Below are positions 18,840-28,882 of a stretch of DNA of 64,000 bases, one piece after another. A program made the translations under genes and the position numbers. Source of the DNA: Sporosarcina sp. HYO08. Lineage in GTDB: Bacteria > Bacillota > Bacilli > Bacillales_A > Planococcaceae. Location: assembly GCF_001563475.1 (NCBI RefSeq), contig NZ_LPUT01000001.1, forward strand, positions 248,001 to 312,000. The letters run 5' to 3'. Position 1 is the stretch's first letter. Every line of letters starts with the position of its first letter. Below the pieces are notes generated by a model, which was not told where the DNA came from, searched no databases, and saw only the letters and a program-made list of their open reading frames with translations.

Positions 18840-20642
18840 CTGGAAATCGAAAAGGCATTAGAGATACTTACAACTTATTTTGGCTATCCATCCTTTCGAT
18901 CTGGTCAAGAGCAAGTGATTCAGAGTGTTCTAGATGGAAAAGATACACTTTGCGTCATGCCGACTGGCGGTGGGAAATCGATTTGTTATCAAGTCCCCGC
19001 GCTTGTAATGGAAGGAACAGTTCTCGTCATTTCACCATTGATTTCATTAATGAAAGATCAAGTCGATGCGCTGCATCAAGTTGGTATTTCTGCGGCCTAT
19101 ATTAACAGTACACTTTCATCCGATGAATATTTCGGTACGATGGAGCTGGCTGCCCAAGGCCATTATAAACTTCTGTACGTTGCACCTGAAAGATTGCATT
19201 CTCCGTCGTTTACAAACGAATTGTCAAAAATGACTATTCCGATGATCGCCATTGACGAGGCCCATTGTATTTCACAGTGGGGGCATGATTTTCGTCCAAG
19301 CTATCGCGCGATTAGCAGCATTGTTTCTTTATTCGATGAAAAGCCGGTTGTCTTAGCACTGACCGCTACTGCGACACCTGCTGTTCGCGAAGATATTTGC
19401 CAACAGTTAAATATAGAAGAAGAAAACACTGTCATGACAGGGTTCGAACGATCTAACTTAACGTTCTCAGTGATTAAAGGTCAAGACCGTGAAAAATATG
19501 TAAAGGCGTATGTACAAAAAAATGTGGGAGAAGCAGGTATTATTTATGCGGCGACACGAAAAACGGTTGATCATGTCCATAGTATGCTGCAAAAAAACGG
19601 CGTGGCCGTGGCCAAATACCATGCGGGCATGTCGGATACAGACCGTCAATCGGAGCAAGACCGATTTTTAATGGATGAAGTGACCGTTATGGTTGCGACA
19701 AATGCTTTCGGGATGGGTATTGATAAAAGCAATATTAGATACGTGATCCATTATCAAATGCCGAAAAATATGGAAAGTTATTACCAAGAGGCAGGGCGTG
19801 CGGGGCGCGATGGATTAGACAGTGAATGCACATTGCTGTTTTCATCGCAAGACGTTCAGACGCAGCGTTTTTTAATCGACCAATCGCAAGACGAAAATAG
19901 AATCCCGGCGGAACTGGAGAAACTGCAATCGATGATCGATTATTGCCATACAGAGTCCTGCCTACAAAAGTTTATCGTTACGTACTTTGGCGAGTTGGAT
20001 GCCGCAGCATGCAGTCGCTGCGCAAATTGTACCGATACAAGGGAAAGTACGGACGTAACAGTGGACGTTCAAAAAGTATTATCTTGCGTCATTCGAATGG
20101 GGCAGCGGTTCGGCAAAACGATGATTGCGCAAGTGTTAAACGGGTCACGCAATAAGAAACTGATGGAACTTGGATTTCATCAGCTTTCTACTTACGGATT
20201 AATGAAAGGCACTACGACAAAAGACATATCAGATTTCATTGAATTTATTATCTCTGAAAATTATTTAGGTGTGGAAAATGGACAGTTTCCGATCATTTAT
20301 GTAACGGATCAAGGAAAAGATGTTTTGCTTGGGAAAATAAAAGTATTCCGGAAAGTATCCGTTGTTGTGACAAAGCAAATTACAACTGACGATCCATTGT
20401 TTGAACAGTTGCGGGCACTTCGCATGCAGCTTGCGCAAGATGCGGGCGTCCCGCCATTCGTTGTTTTTTCGGATAAAACATTACGGGATATGGTCGCAAA
20501 AAGACCTGTTACCGATGAAACGTTTTTAGAAGTAAATGGTGTCGGTCTTGCAAAACTTGAAAAGTACGGAGAACTATTTTTAGATGAAATTAAGACGTAT
20601 ATTATGAAAGAAAATGAAAAATCCGAAGTGCAGTCAACTTGA
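18840..20642 (+). CDS. recQ: ATP-dependent DNA helicase RecQ (probable CTG start)
   Basis: This is a 3'-5' DNA helicase of recombination repair. Helicase motifs: Q-motif YFGYPSFRSGQEQVI (about 14-28), Walker A PTGGGKS (41-47), DEAH (139-142), then the zinc-binding RQC cysteines (YCHTESC...CSRCANC) and a C-terminal HRDC domain (last ~80 residues). The first ATG/GTG/TTG in frame is GTG 18915, which would delete the Q-motif. The frame is open back to a TAA at 18825, and CTG 18840 lies right after AAGGAAGGGG. A CTG start restores LEIEKALEILTTYFGY as in other RecQ proteins and gives 600 residues. The stop codon lies inside the terminator. Confidence 0.92.
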   Translation: MEIEKALEILTTYFGYPSFRSGQEQVIQSVLDGKDTLCVMPTGGGKSICYQVPALVMEGTVLVISPLISLMKDQVDALHQVGISAAYINSTLSSDEYFGTMELAAQGHYKLLYVAPERLHSPSFTNELSKMTIPMIAIDEAHCISQWGHDFRPSYRAISSIVSLFDEKPVVLALTATATPAVREDICQQLNIEEENTVMTGFERSNLTFSVIKGQDREKYVKAYVQKNVGEAGIIYAATRKTVDHVHSMLQKNGVAVAKYHAGMSDTDRQSEQDRFLMDEVTVMVATNAFGMGIDKSNIRYVIHYQMPKNMESYYQEAGRAGRDGLDSECTLLFSSQDVQTQRFLIDQSQDENRIPAELEKLQSMIDYCHTESCLQKFIVTYFGELDAAACSRCANCTDTRESTDVTVDVQKVLSCVIRMGQRFGKTMIAQVLNGSRNKKLMELGFHQLSTYGLMKGTTTKDISDFIEFIISENYLGVENGQFPIIYVTDQGKDVLLGKIKVFRKVSVVVTKQITTDDPLFEQLRALRMQLAQDAGVPPFVVFSDKTLRDMVAKRPVTDETFLEVNGVGLAKLEKYGELFLDEIKTYIMKENEKSEVQST

Positions 20643-20660
20643 CTGTGCTTCGGATTTTTT
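20616..20660. terminator. Bidirectional terminator overlapping the recQ stop codon
   Basis: A long stem built from AAAAATCCGAAG...CAGTCAA and TTGACTG...CTTCGGATTTTT has the recQ stop codon TGA inside it. The MFS gene ends on the other side, so it serves both. Confidence 0.88.
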
Positions 20661-21852
20661 AGTTTGTTAAAGATATCATTTTTTTACGCAAACCCATTAA
20701 AATATAAATGGCAACTGACAGTAAAATTACTCCTGTTAAAAGGAATGCACCGCGAAAGCCAAGATCTAATGCGCCGATGACACTTGAACCCGCCACAACA
20801 CCGATCGAGAAGAAAGCATAGAAATAGCCATAGGCTTTTCCGCGAGATTCGGGTGCAGACGAATCGATCAGCAAGGAATTGATCGATGGGAAAAGAAATG
20901 CAAAGCCAATCCCATAAATTGCCATAGCCGCGTACAAATAACTTAAATCTGTAATGTGGCTTAACAATAGTAAGCTAAGGCCCATCAGAGAAATGCCGAA
21001 TGCGAGTGTGACAATTGGACGAACGCGGTCAAATACCCGGTTAATCGGCAGTAAGAAAATGAGAATGGCGACAACGCCAAAGGCACTTAGTAACATCCCG
21101 CTCGTCTTCGAATCAAATCCTAAAGCTTCTACTTTAAGCGGTAATACGAGCGCTAATACGCCCTGCGAGAACATGAGGAAAAACGCACCGGCAAAAGCAC
21201 GCACCATGCCAGGATTTTGAAATAAATGGCGCACTCTAAAGTGTTTTGCAGACTTTTCTTTGTTCTTTTGAACGATTGAAAAAGAACGAAGGACAAAGAA
21301 TGCCGAGATGGCTAGTAGAAGCATGGCACCGCCATTTACACTTAAAATGAATGGGGTGCTTGTTTTAGCCGAAAGAATGCCGCCATAGGCTGGTCCAATA
21401 ATGGCAGCCATGCCGACGAATGCACCAGAAACGGCAACACTGCTGCCTCGTTTTGTCGTTTCCGCCTGATTGGCCAAGTACGTAAATGCCGCAGGAACGA
21501 TAAGTCCTTCCATAAAGCCATGGATAAAGCGAATGCCTAAGAGCGAAATCGGATCAAAGGCAAATGCGTAGAGAAAAAGAGAAATCGCCGACGCAAATAG
21601 ACCGATCATTAAAATGAGATAAGGACCTCTGCGATCTGTCATAAAGCCGGATATGACGTTGCCGATCGTATTAGAAAAAGAATACATGCCAACCGCAAGT
21701 CCTGTTAAGAAAGGCGTGGCCCCAAGCGAAAGCGCAAAAGGACTCATAATCGGCAACTGTGAAAATAAATCAAAAAACGAGAAGAAAACGATTAAATAGA
21801 CAAAAGCACGCAACACAAAAGCCCCATTTCTTAAATCTTTTCCATAGTTCAA
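20659..21852 (-). CDS. Major facilitator superfamily transporter
   Basis: This 397-residue protein has twelve predicted membrane helices and a DHA1-type organisation. The loop motif GFMTDRRGP (about residues 69-77) is MFS motif A, and the two halves are joined by a basic loop (KNKEKSAKHFRVRH). YLANQAETTKRGSSVAVSGAF and APESRGKAYGYF are typical of drug/metabolite exporters of this class. The substrate is not predictable. The start ATG 21852 has only a weak ribosome site. It is convergent with recQ and divergent from ddh. Confidence 0.85.
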   Translation of the reverse strand: MNYGKDLRNGAFVLRAFVYLIVFFSFFDLFSQLPIMSPFALSLGATPFLTGLAVGMYSFSNTIGNVISGFMTDRRGPYLILMIGLFASAISLFLYAFAFDPISLLGIRFIHGFMEGLIVPAAFTYLANQAETTKRGSSVAVSGAFVGMAAIIGPAYGGILSAKTSTPFILSVNGGAMLLLAISAFFVLRSFSIVQKNKEKSAKHFRVRHLFQNPGMVRAFAGAFFLMFSQGVLALVLPLKVEALGFDSKTSGMLLSAFGVVAILIFLLPINRVFDRVRPIVTLAFGISLMGLSLLLLSHITDLSYLYAAMAIYGIGFAFLFPSINSLLIDSSAPESRGKAYGYFYAFFSIGVVAGSSVIGALDLGFRGAFLLTGVILLSVAIYILMGLRKKMISLTN

Positions 21853-22035
21853 TATATATAGCTTATCATTTTATATAGAAAGAGGTAAAAGGATAGACTG
21901 TGAACATTTCAGTAATACAGTTTAAAAGATACAATCATAATAAATTGACTTTGACAAAAAGTTTGAAAAAACAAGCGCATTTCATCCGATAAACTGATAA
22001 AATAATAAGCATTCATTGGAAAGGGGATTAAATCA

Positions 22036-23016
22036 ATGACAATACGAATTGGGATTGCAGGTTATGGAAATTTAGGCCGCGGCGTTGAATCCGCAATCGG
22101 TCAAAACAAAGACATGAAATTAGTAGGTGTATTTACGCGTAGAAACCCTGAAGACGTTACGCTTTTAAATAAAGACGTACCCGTTTATAAAATGGATGAT
22201 ATTCAAAACTACAAAGAAGACATCGATGTGCTCATTCTTTGCGGAGGGTCGAAAAACGACTTGCCCGAACAAGGTCCTGCGCTTTCCGCACATTTTAATA
22301 CGATTGATAGCTTTGACACGCACGCAAAAATTCCCGAATATTTTGAGGCGGTCGATGCAGCGGCGAAACCAAATGGTAAAACGGCAATCATTTCTGTTGG
22401 CTGGGATCCAGGATTATTCTCTATTAATCGCCTGTATGGGGAAGCCGTTTTAGCAGAAGGCGCAACCTACACGTTTTGGGGGAAAGGTTTGAGCCAAGGT
22501 CATTCTGATGCGGTCAGAAGAGTCGGAGGCGTGAAAGGTGCGGTTCAATATACGATTCCAAATACGGAAGCTGTCGATCGTGTGCGCAGTGGATCTTTAC
22601 CGGAACTCACAACGAGAGAAAAGCATACGCGTGAGTGCTATGTTGTGTTAGAAGAAGGCGCAAATGCAGAGCAAGTAAAAGAAGCGATCGTCACAATGCC
22701 TGACTATTTCGCGGACTACGACACGACTGTCAATTTTATTTCTGAAGAGGAACTGGCGCGTGACCATTCCGCAATGCCACATGGCGGTTTCGTCATCCGC
22801 AGCGGAAAAACAGGTGAAGGGAATGCGCAAGTGATGGAATATTCATTGAAGCTTGACAGCAACCCTGAATTCACATCCAGCGTTCTTGTTGCCTATGCAC
22901 GTGCAGCTTACCGTTTAAATCAAAACGGAGATGTCGGTGCGAAAACAGTGTTTGACATTGCGCCGGGATTATTATCTCCGAAAAGCGCTGCGGATTTGCG
23001 GAAAGAGTTATTATAA
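22036..23016 (+). CDS. ddh: meso-Diaminopimelate D-dehydrogenase
   Basis: This enzyme converts tetrahydrodipicolinate, ammonia and NADPH directly to meso-diaminopimelate, bypassing the acylated lysine/peptidoglycan pathway. The 326 residues match the family. The NADP-binding IGIAGYGNLGRGVE is at the N-terminus, and the substrate-binding region includes GWDPGLFS and FWGKGLSQGHSDA. Ddh is patchily distributed but classical in Lysinibacillus sphaericus and relatives, which supports the Planococcaceae placement. The start ATG 22036 follows GGAAAGGGG. The last ~10 codons and about 95 bases beyond are repeated at 31334-31458, on the far side of the RHS island. Confidence 0.95.
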   Translation: MTIRIGIAGYGNLGRGVESAIGQNKDMKLVGVFTRRNPEDVTLLNKDVPVYKMDDIQNYKEDIDVLILCGGSKNDLPEQGPALSAHFNTIDSFDTHAKIPEYFEAVDAAAKPNGKTAIISVGWDPGLFSINRLYGEAVLAEGATYTFWGKGLSQGHSDAVRRVGGVKGAVQYTIPNTEAVDRVRSGSLPELTTREKHTRECYVVLEEGANAEQVKEAIVTMPDYFADYDTTVNFISEEELARDHSAMPHGGFVIRSGKTGEGNAQVMEYSLKLDSNPEFTSSVLVAYARAAYRLNQNGDVGAKTVFDIAPGLLSPKSAADLRKELL

Positions 23017-23110
23017 GGGTTATCTATATTGAGTAAATACCCCCATTTCGGTGGTGAACCATGCCAATCAAGGAAGACTTATAATACAGTGCTAAAATAA
23101 TGAAGTGAAT
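22989..23110 (+). repeat. Direct repeat, copy A (ddh 3' end and downstream)
   Basis: This covers the last codons of ddh (from TGCGGATTTGCGGAAAG) and the following non-coding DNA to AATAATGAAG. A diverged copy lies at 31334-31458. I judge roughly three quarters of aligned positions to be identical by eye, with short indels. The two copies bracket the RHS toxin block. Confidence 0.85.
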
Positions 23111-23113
23111 GTA

Positions 23114-23154
23114 AAATGCTAGGTACAAAGTGGATTTGTATCTAGCATTTTTTG
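23114..23154 (+). terminator. Terminator downstream of ddh
   Basis: AAATGCTAG / CTAGCATTT with inner TACAA/TTGTA pairing is followed by a long T-rich tract. Confidence 0.88.
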
Positions 23155-23341
23155 TTTTTTACAGGGCTAAACAGCTTTTTATCTTAAAGGATTTTGATGG
23201 TTGCTAATCCGAGAAATAATGAAAAAATATCTCCTACTGGGTATCATTTCGCTAGATATAATTCTAGTAAATTGACAAAAGTAACCACTAGTTTAAGTGA
23301 AGAAAACTGGATATACTTTTAAGCTATGAGGAGGAGAATTT

Positions 23342-23821
23342 ATGAAAAGATTTATTTCTAAATTGGTAGTTATCGCCCTAGTTTGTAATATTTTTCTGCC
23401 ATTACAAGCCGCGAGTGCAATAGATGTACCACAGGAAGAAAAAACTGCGGAGAAGGTGAATTTCCCTGCCTTTCAAAGTGAAGGAGAGATAAAGGAGAAA
23501 CGAACCGCCTATTCAAAAGTGTACCAACAGAAAAATGGCGCGCATAAGCTCGAAATTTCTGCTGATCCCATTCATTATAAGGATCAAAAAACGAAGAAAT
23601 GGGAAGAAATCGATAATACGTTAAAAAGGAATAAAGCGGGTCGCTATCAAAACGAAAAAAATGCGTTTGGGGCATCTTTTTCGTCAAAAATGATTACCGC
23701 TGAACCATTAGTGTCACTTCAGTACGAAGGAAAAACGGTTGATATTACCTCTATGACGAAGAACGGTGAAAAGCCGGCAAATCGTGCGGCTGTCATAGAA
23801 GAAAACCAAGTGACTATATGA
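23342..23821 (+). pseudogene. RHS/WapA-type toxin gene, 5' segment (secretion signal), ends at frameshift
   Basis: This is the first of three segments of one disrupted gene. It starts at ATG behind a strong GAGGAGGAG. Residues 1-26 are a Sec signal peptide (basic MKRFISK, hydrophobic core, cleavage near QAASA). The next ~130 residues contain YSKVYQQKNGAHKLEIS and KKWEEIDNTL, a module found before the repeat region of secreted Gram-positive RHS proteins. The frame ends at TGA 23819-23821. Skipping a single base near 23816 moves reading into the next segment (YENIYKGTDLSYTIG) without loss, so one inserted base explains the break. As it stands the product is a 159-residue secreted fragment. Confidence 0.85.
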
Positions 23822-25610
23822 AAATATTTATAAGGGTACGGATCTCTCCTATACAATAGGCAGTGAGAAAATTAAAGAAGATATCATTCTTCAAGAAAAA
23901 CCTTCGAGTAATGAACCGCTCTTATTTTCTTTTGCGCTTAAAATTCCGGGAATGACCGTTGAACAAACAGCTGAAGGAGAACTTTACTTACTAGATCTTA
24001 AAAGTAAGGAACGAAAGTTTGTCATTGAAAAACCATTTATGATGGATTCCGCAAAGTCTGAAGGATTCGTCTCTCGTTTAGAGAATCCAATTCCGGAAGG
24101 ATCTTGGAGCAATGACATTGAGGTATCAAGCTTCCAAAAAGGCGATCAATGGATTGTTGAGTTGAAACCTTCAATGGATTGGCTCATGTCCGATGATCGT
24201 GTCTATCCGGTTATCATTGACCCAACTGTAAAAGTATACCAACCGAAGAATGATTTAAATGACACAACGATCCGCAGCGCGGCGCCTGATCAGACTGGGG
24301 GAGCCGATTTAGAAATGGGAGCGGGCTTCCATAGCACAACCAATAATATTGTTAGGTCTCTTATTCAGTTCGATCTTGGAAAACTGCCTGCTGGTTCCAA
24401 AGTTATGAATGCGCAGTTAAACCTCCGGCTGTCGTCCGTGTGGAATGATACAGCTTCTTCTATTGGATTATACGAGGCAAGCAGTGCGTGGGAAGAAAAC
24501 CGTGCGACATGGCAGCGCCGGACACAAAGCGCACTTTGGACCAATAAAGGGGGAGATTTTAACTCCAGTCTTCTTTCTTCACAAACTGTAGGCGCGTTGG
24601 ATACAGCCGCAGTTGAGCCCCAATTGTTCAAATGGACCATTAAGCCGGAAATCGTTCAAAAATGGATGGATCAGCCTACTCAAAACTTGGGCTTGATGCT
24701 GAAAGCTACGAATGAAACATTAGCCACTTATAAGAAATTTTACTCAGGTGACTATTCAAGTAAACTACAATATTCTCCAAAGTTAACCATTACGTATTAC
24801 CCTGTCAGCCGTCTAGGCTTGGAAAGTTACTGGTCTTATGCTGAACATGAATTGTCGGATGGACAAGGGTATGTTAATTTAGGAACAGGAAACCTCGTAC
24901 TTGACTTTGCTGATTTTTCTGTTACAGGAAGAGGGAATTCGGGCTTTTCTTTTGCACGGACGTATAACTCAAAAGCGGTGGATGACTCGCCACTAGGGGT
25001 AGGATGGTCATACACGGGAAGCGAAACGGTAGCTGAATTTCCAAACGGAGACGTTCTCTATACAGACACAGATGGAACCGTGCACTTATTTACGTATAAT
25101 ACCGTTACTAAAACGTATAAGGCTCCAGCCGGCTTATATTTACAGCTTGTTAAAGCAAATGCAGATGCTTTTGTCATCACAGACTTTAATGGAAATCGGG
25201 TTGTGTTCCGCGACCTAATTAAGAACCCGGAGCAGCAAGGCCGAATTTATCCGATTGATTATGCGGAAGACCGGAATAAAAACAAAATTATTTACAAACG
25301 CCAGGCGGATGGAACACTCACGGGCATTACAGACGCAACTGGACGCACGCTCACGCTGGCGTATGAGAACGGTCGGATTGTCCACGGAACGTTTGAAAAC
25401 GTTAAAAAGTTTTCCTATACGTATGACACGGCTGGGCGATTGAAAACTTCTACCATATATAAAGATGACCTTACTGGTTCGACTACCACGTATAATTATG
25501 GCACTGATGGCAGACTAAACAACGTCATTGACGCGAATAATCAAACAACGACTTATATTTATAATGCCGAGTTTCTGGAGCAAGTTAAACAACCAACTAT
25601 TTCAAGTTAA
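23817..25610 (+). pseudogene. RHS/WapA-type toxin gene, middle segment
   Basis: This reads on in the second frame from the 23816 frameshift; the first internal ATG is at 23952. It encodes a DNRLRE-like beta-sandwich region (about 24220-24800: TTIRSAAPDQTGGADLEMG ... QKWMDQPTQNLGLML), then the GQGYVNLGTGNLVLDFADFSV block that opens the RHS barrel (DUF6531-like), and the first YD repeats. The frame stops at TAA 25608-25610 inside the second copy of an exact 22-bp tandem duplication. Removing one copy restores EQVKQPTISDVASDITYVYD. It lacks its own ribosome site and probably is not translated alone. Confidence 0.82.
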
Positions 25611-25624
25611 ACAACCAACTATTT
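25581..25624 (+). repeat. Exact 22-bp tandem duplication that shifts the rhs reading frame
   Basis: Bases 25581-25602 are repeated exactly at 25603-25624. Twenty-two is not a multiple of three, so the extra copy shifts the frame by +1 and causes the stop at 25608. Loss of one copy by slippage would repair this break, leaving only the 23816 insertion. Confidence 0.95.
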
Positions 25625-28281
25625 CAGATGTAGCGTCGGATATTACGTATGTATATGACATCTATAATTTAACGGCCAGTGAGTTCGATGCTTTTAATCA
25701 GGAAACAAGATATGATTTAAACAGCAATTACATCATTACTGCCGTTACCGATCCGATGGGTTTCAGCTTCTCCTTCACCTATGACGCGAATTATAACATG
25801 CTAACAGAGACTGATCCAAAAGGGAATCTCACGGTGAATACGTACGATGCCAAAGGGAATCTGGAAACGACAACGGATGCGATGGGGAGTAAAACCTCTT
25901 ATACGTATAACGGCTTCAGTCAGCCGTTAACGGTGACCGATGCGGATGGAATCATGACGTATCAATATAATGTCTACGGCGACGTCATTAAAGAAATCAA
26001 TCCCCTAAAGGAAGAAACGACGTATACGTATTATGAGCCTTACGGCAATTTAAAAACCATGACACCGCCAGACGGCATTCCTGAAGAGTATGAATATGAT
26101 GCCATGCAGAACTATCCGACGAAGTTCCTGGATGCTTTGGGACGGAAAACATCCATCATCAATGATCAATATGGAAACGCCAAAGAAGTCACTGATCCAA
26201 AGGGAAACAAGGTATCGTTTGATTATGATGAACAGGAGCAATTGAAGTCCACTGTGGACGAAAAAGGCAATGAGACATCATATGGTTATGACGATAACGG
26301 CAATTTGACCACCATTAAGAACGCAAGAGGATATACGACGACACTGGGCTACAATAACCAGAACCAATTTATCACCCGTAAAGAACCGCTTAACCAGATC
26401 ACAACATATGGCTATGACGCACTTGGCAATATGACGACGGAAAAGAAACCGGATGGCGTCACTACGATCAAAACGGATTATGATGCCAACAGCCGCCCGA
26501 AAGATATTTCAGTGAATGGCTTTTTAAAATGGCATTATGACTATGATAAAAACGGTAACACAACGGCCGTGAAAAATGGAGATACAAGCACCGTTTCCAC
26601 GTTTACGTATGATAAAGCGGATAAGCTAAAGACAGCTTCCAACGGCAAGCAGCTGATTGAATATGGCTACTCGTTAACGGAAACATTAACGAATATAAAA
26701 GGAACTTCAAACGGCATATCCTTTTCTCAACGCTTTGTTTTTAACAATGCAGACAGAATGAAAAATTGGTATCGTAATGAGGCCGTACAGGGAACTTATG
26801 AGTATTTCCCGACTGGTGAACCACAGCAACGCCGTTATGTCAACGGTGTGCATACGACTTATACGTATGATGACGCCCAACAGATGAAGACACTAAAAGT
26901 GACCAAGGACACGTCAGTCTTGTTAGACGAAACACTAGGATACGACTTGAACGGAAATATAAATGCTGTCACTTCCTCATCTGGCAATAAGGCGTTTACG
27001 TATGATAAAGCTAACCAACTGGAAACGCAAACGATTAATACTGCTCAACTTAACGAATCGTATACGTATGACGTTGTTGGAAACCGCAAATCCAAAATGA
27101 CAGTAAAAAATGGCACCACGACGAGTATCTCGTACGATTATGATGCCAACAATCGCTTGGCGTCCGTGAACGGCCAAACGTATTCATACGATGCGAATGG
27201 CAACCGTACAAAAGACGGTCAATACACTTATGTGTATAATAGTTTTGACCAGATCACTTCTATTAAAAACAATGCTGGCACAGTGATTGCCTCTTACACT
27301 TATGACGACGAAGGGCGCCGTACGAGTAAGACGGTTGGCGGCAAGAAAACGAACTATCATTATGACCAGGGAATTAACGTCCTGTTTGAAACGGACAGCG
27401 CAGGCAATATCACGGCAGATTATGTCTATGATCCGGACGGCTTGCCAGTAATGATGTCAAAAGGCGGCCAGAACTATTATTATACGTATAACAGTCTCAA
27501 AGAAATTACTGGACTGACAAATGCATCCGGCACGGTGGTTGCTTCTTATACGTATGATGCGTGGGGCAATATACTTTCTCAAAGCGGCATAATGGCCGCG
27601 GAAAACCCGATCCGCTACAAAGGCTATCGCTATGACGATGAGACAGGCTTGTACTACCTGATTGCCCGCTATTACCAGCCGGCAGAAGGTGTCTTTCTGA
27701 CAACGGATCCGGAAGGTGGGGACCCAGACGATCCGAAGACCCAGAACGGCTACGCCTACGCGAACAACAACCCAGTTATGATGACAGACCCTGACGGAAA
27801 TTATGCTTGGGCAGTGATCAACGCCGGCTTTGCGGCATATGACGGCTACAAAGCATATAAAGCCGGAAAAGCCGCAGGTAAACAAGGCTGGGCGCTTGCC
27901 GGATCAGTGGCTTGGGAAACCGGCAGCAGTTTTGTCAAAGTTGGGCATTTGAAAAAGGCTGGGAAAGCGCTTGGGGCAACTTCAAAATATATTAACGGTA
28001 CTAGAGGAACAGGGGTCAATCGTGCTTGGAAAGCAGAAAGGGAAATGATTGCAAAAACAGGTCAGGGTACTAGAAAATGGAGTGGTAAGAGAAGAGCGGA
28101 AATTTTGACTACTGGGAAAGCAAAGGGAATGATAGGACACCATATAAATAGTGTGAAAAATTATCCTCATTTAGCAGGGTCAGCAAAAAACGTTCGTTTT
28201 GTTTCAAAAAAACAACACTTAAGACTCCATGGTGGTAACTGGAAAAATCAAACGACTGGTAAATTCATTAAAAGAAAGTGA
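25603..28281 (+). pseudogene. RHS/WapA-type toxin gene, 3' segment: YD repeats, RHS core and HNH-type toxin tip
   Basis: This is the third frame of the disrupted gene. It encodes about twenty YD repeats, then the conserved RHS core IRYKGYRYDDETGLYYLIARYY...FLTTDPEGGD...PVMMTDPDGN, where the variable toxin tip begins. The tip (~175 residues) has a pre-toxin linker (AWAVINAGFAAYDGYKAYKAGKA) and ends with MIGHHINSVKNYPHLAG...NVRFVSKKQHLRLHGGNW. This is a GHH-type HNH/endonuclease VII-like nuclease signature. With both disruptions removed the whole gene (23342-28281) is 4917 bases, exactly 1639 codons. This supports a recently intact 1638-residue protein. Contact-dependent growth inhibition is the family role. 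Confidence 0.85.
27196..27965 (+). repeat. RHS-core long direct repeat, copy 1
   Basis: About 770 bp encoding the last YD repeats, RHS core and pre-toxin linker are nearly identical to 29323-30092, with scattered, mostly silent changes. Identity stops at the codons for HLKKAGK, after which the two toxin tips differ completely. Confidence 0.9.
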
Positions 28282-28292
28282 TGATAATATAA

Positions 28293-28823
28293 ATGGATTA
28301 TAGAACAGAGATTTTACACATAATTGAAAAGGAAAAAATATTGGATTTTAAAACATTGAAAAATAAAACAGTGTTAATTAACAAGGCTTACGAAACGGGT
28401 GTAGAAGGTTGGGTACATCATATTTTTCACCCACTGCCTCCATCTGATATAGATTTACTTGAAAAAAAAACTAAGAAGAAGTTTCCTGAACCGTACAAAA
28501 AGTTTTTGTCCCTATGCAATGGCATTTTTCTATTTGGGGGGGATTTTTACATTTATGGGAAAGGATTTTTAGAAAAAGGAATGTCTCGAGAAGAACAGTT
28601 GTATCAGCCATATGATTTAATTGAGGAGATTGAGGATCCTCCCTGCAAAATTCCTGGCGATATGTTCTATTTTGGCGGTACCCCTAAAACAATATTTGCT
28701 ATCGAAGTTGATGGAAGTGTAGTTGAGTTGACGAGAAGATCAGCGAAACTCGTTTTTCGCTATGAAAGTTTTGATTGCTGGTTAATGAAAAAAATACAAT
28801 CGACAACAGGGTTTGGGAGTTAA
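28293..28823 (+). CDS. SUKH (SMI1/KNR4)-type immunity protein
   Basis: This 176-residue soluble protein starts 11 bases after the HNH-toxin gene. LPPSDIDLLEKKTKKKFPEPYKKFLSLCNGIFLFG is the classical SUKH signature (an acidic helix, then P..YK.FL...NG). Superfamily members are the commonest immunity proteins of polymorphic toxin systems and often pair with HNH-type nucleases. By position it should neutralise the toxin tip of 25603-28281. Its reading frame is intact although the toxin gene is broken, which fits selection to keep immunity against toxin-positive siblings. Confidence 0.8.
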   Translation: MDYRTEILHIIEKEKILDFKTLKNKTVLINKAYETGVEGWVHHIFHPLPPSDIDLLEKKTKKKFPEPYKKFLSLCNGIFLFGGDFYIYGKGFLEKGMSREEQLYQPYDLIEEIEDPPCKIPGDMFYFGGTPKTIFAIEVDGSVVELTRRSAKLVFRYESFDCWLMKKIQSTTGFGS

Positions 28824-28842
28824 ATCCCTATTAAATTAACAG

Positions 28843-28882
28843 AAAGAGTATCAGCTTTAGTAATAATTAGCTGATACTCTTT
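28843..28882. terminator. Bidirectional terminator between two SUKH-type genes
   Basis: AAAGAGTATCAGCT and AGCTGATACTCTTT form a perfect 14-bp stem. The stop codon of the minus-strand gene (28867-28869) lies inside it. Confidence 0.88.

Noticed and set aside
25570..25630. Programmed ribosomal frameshifting in rhs
   Set aside because: There is no slippery heptamer or downstream structure; the exact 22-bp duplication explains the shift fully.
25700..27900. CRISPR-like regular repeats
   Set aside because: The periodic TATGAC/TACGTAT motifs are the codons of YD repeats within a reading frame, not spaced identical repeats.
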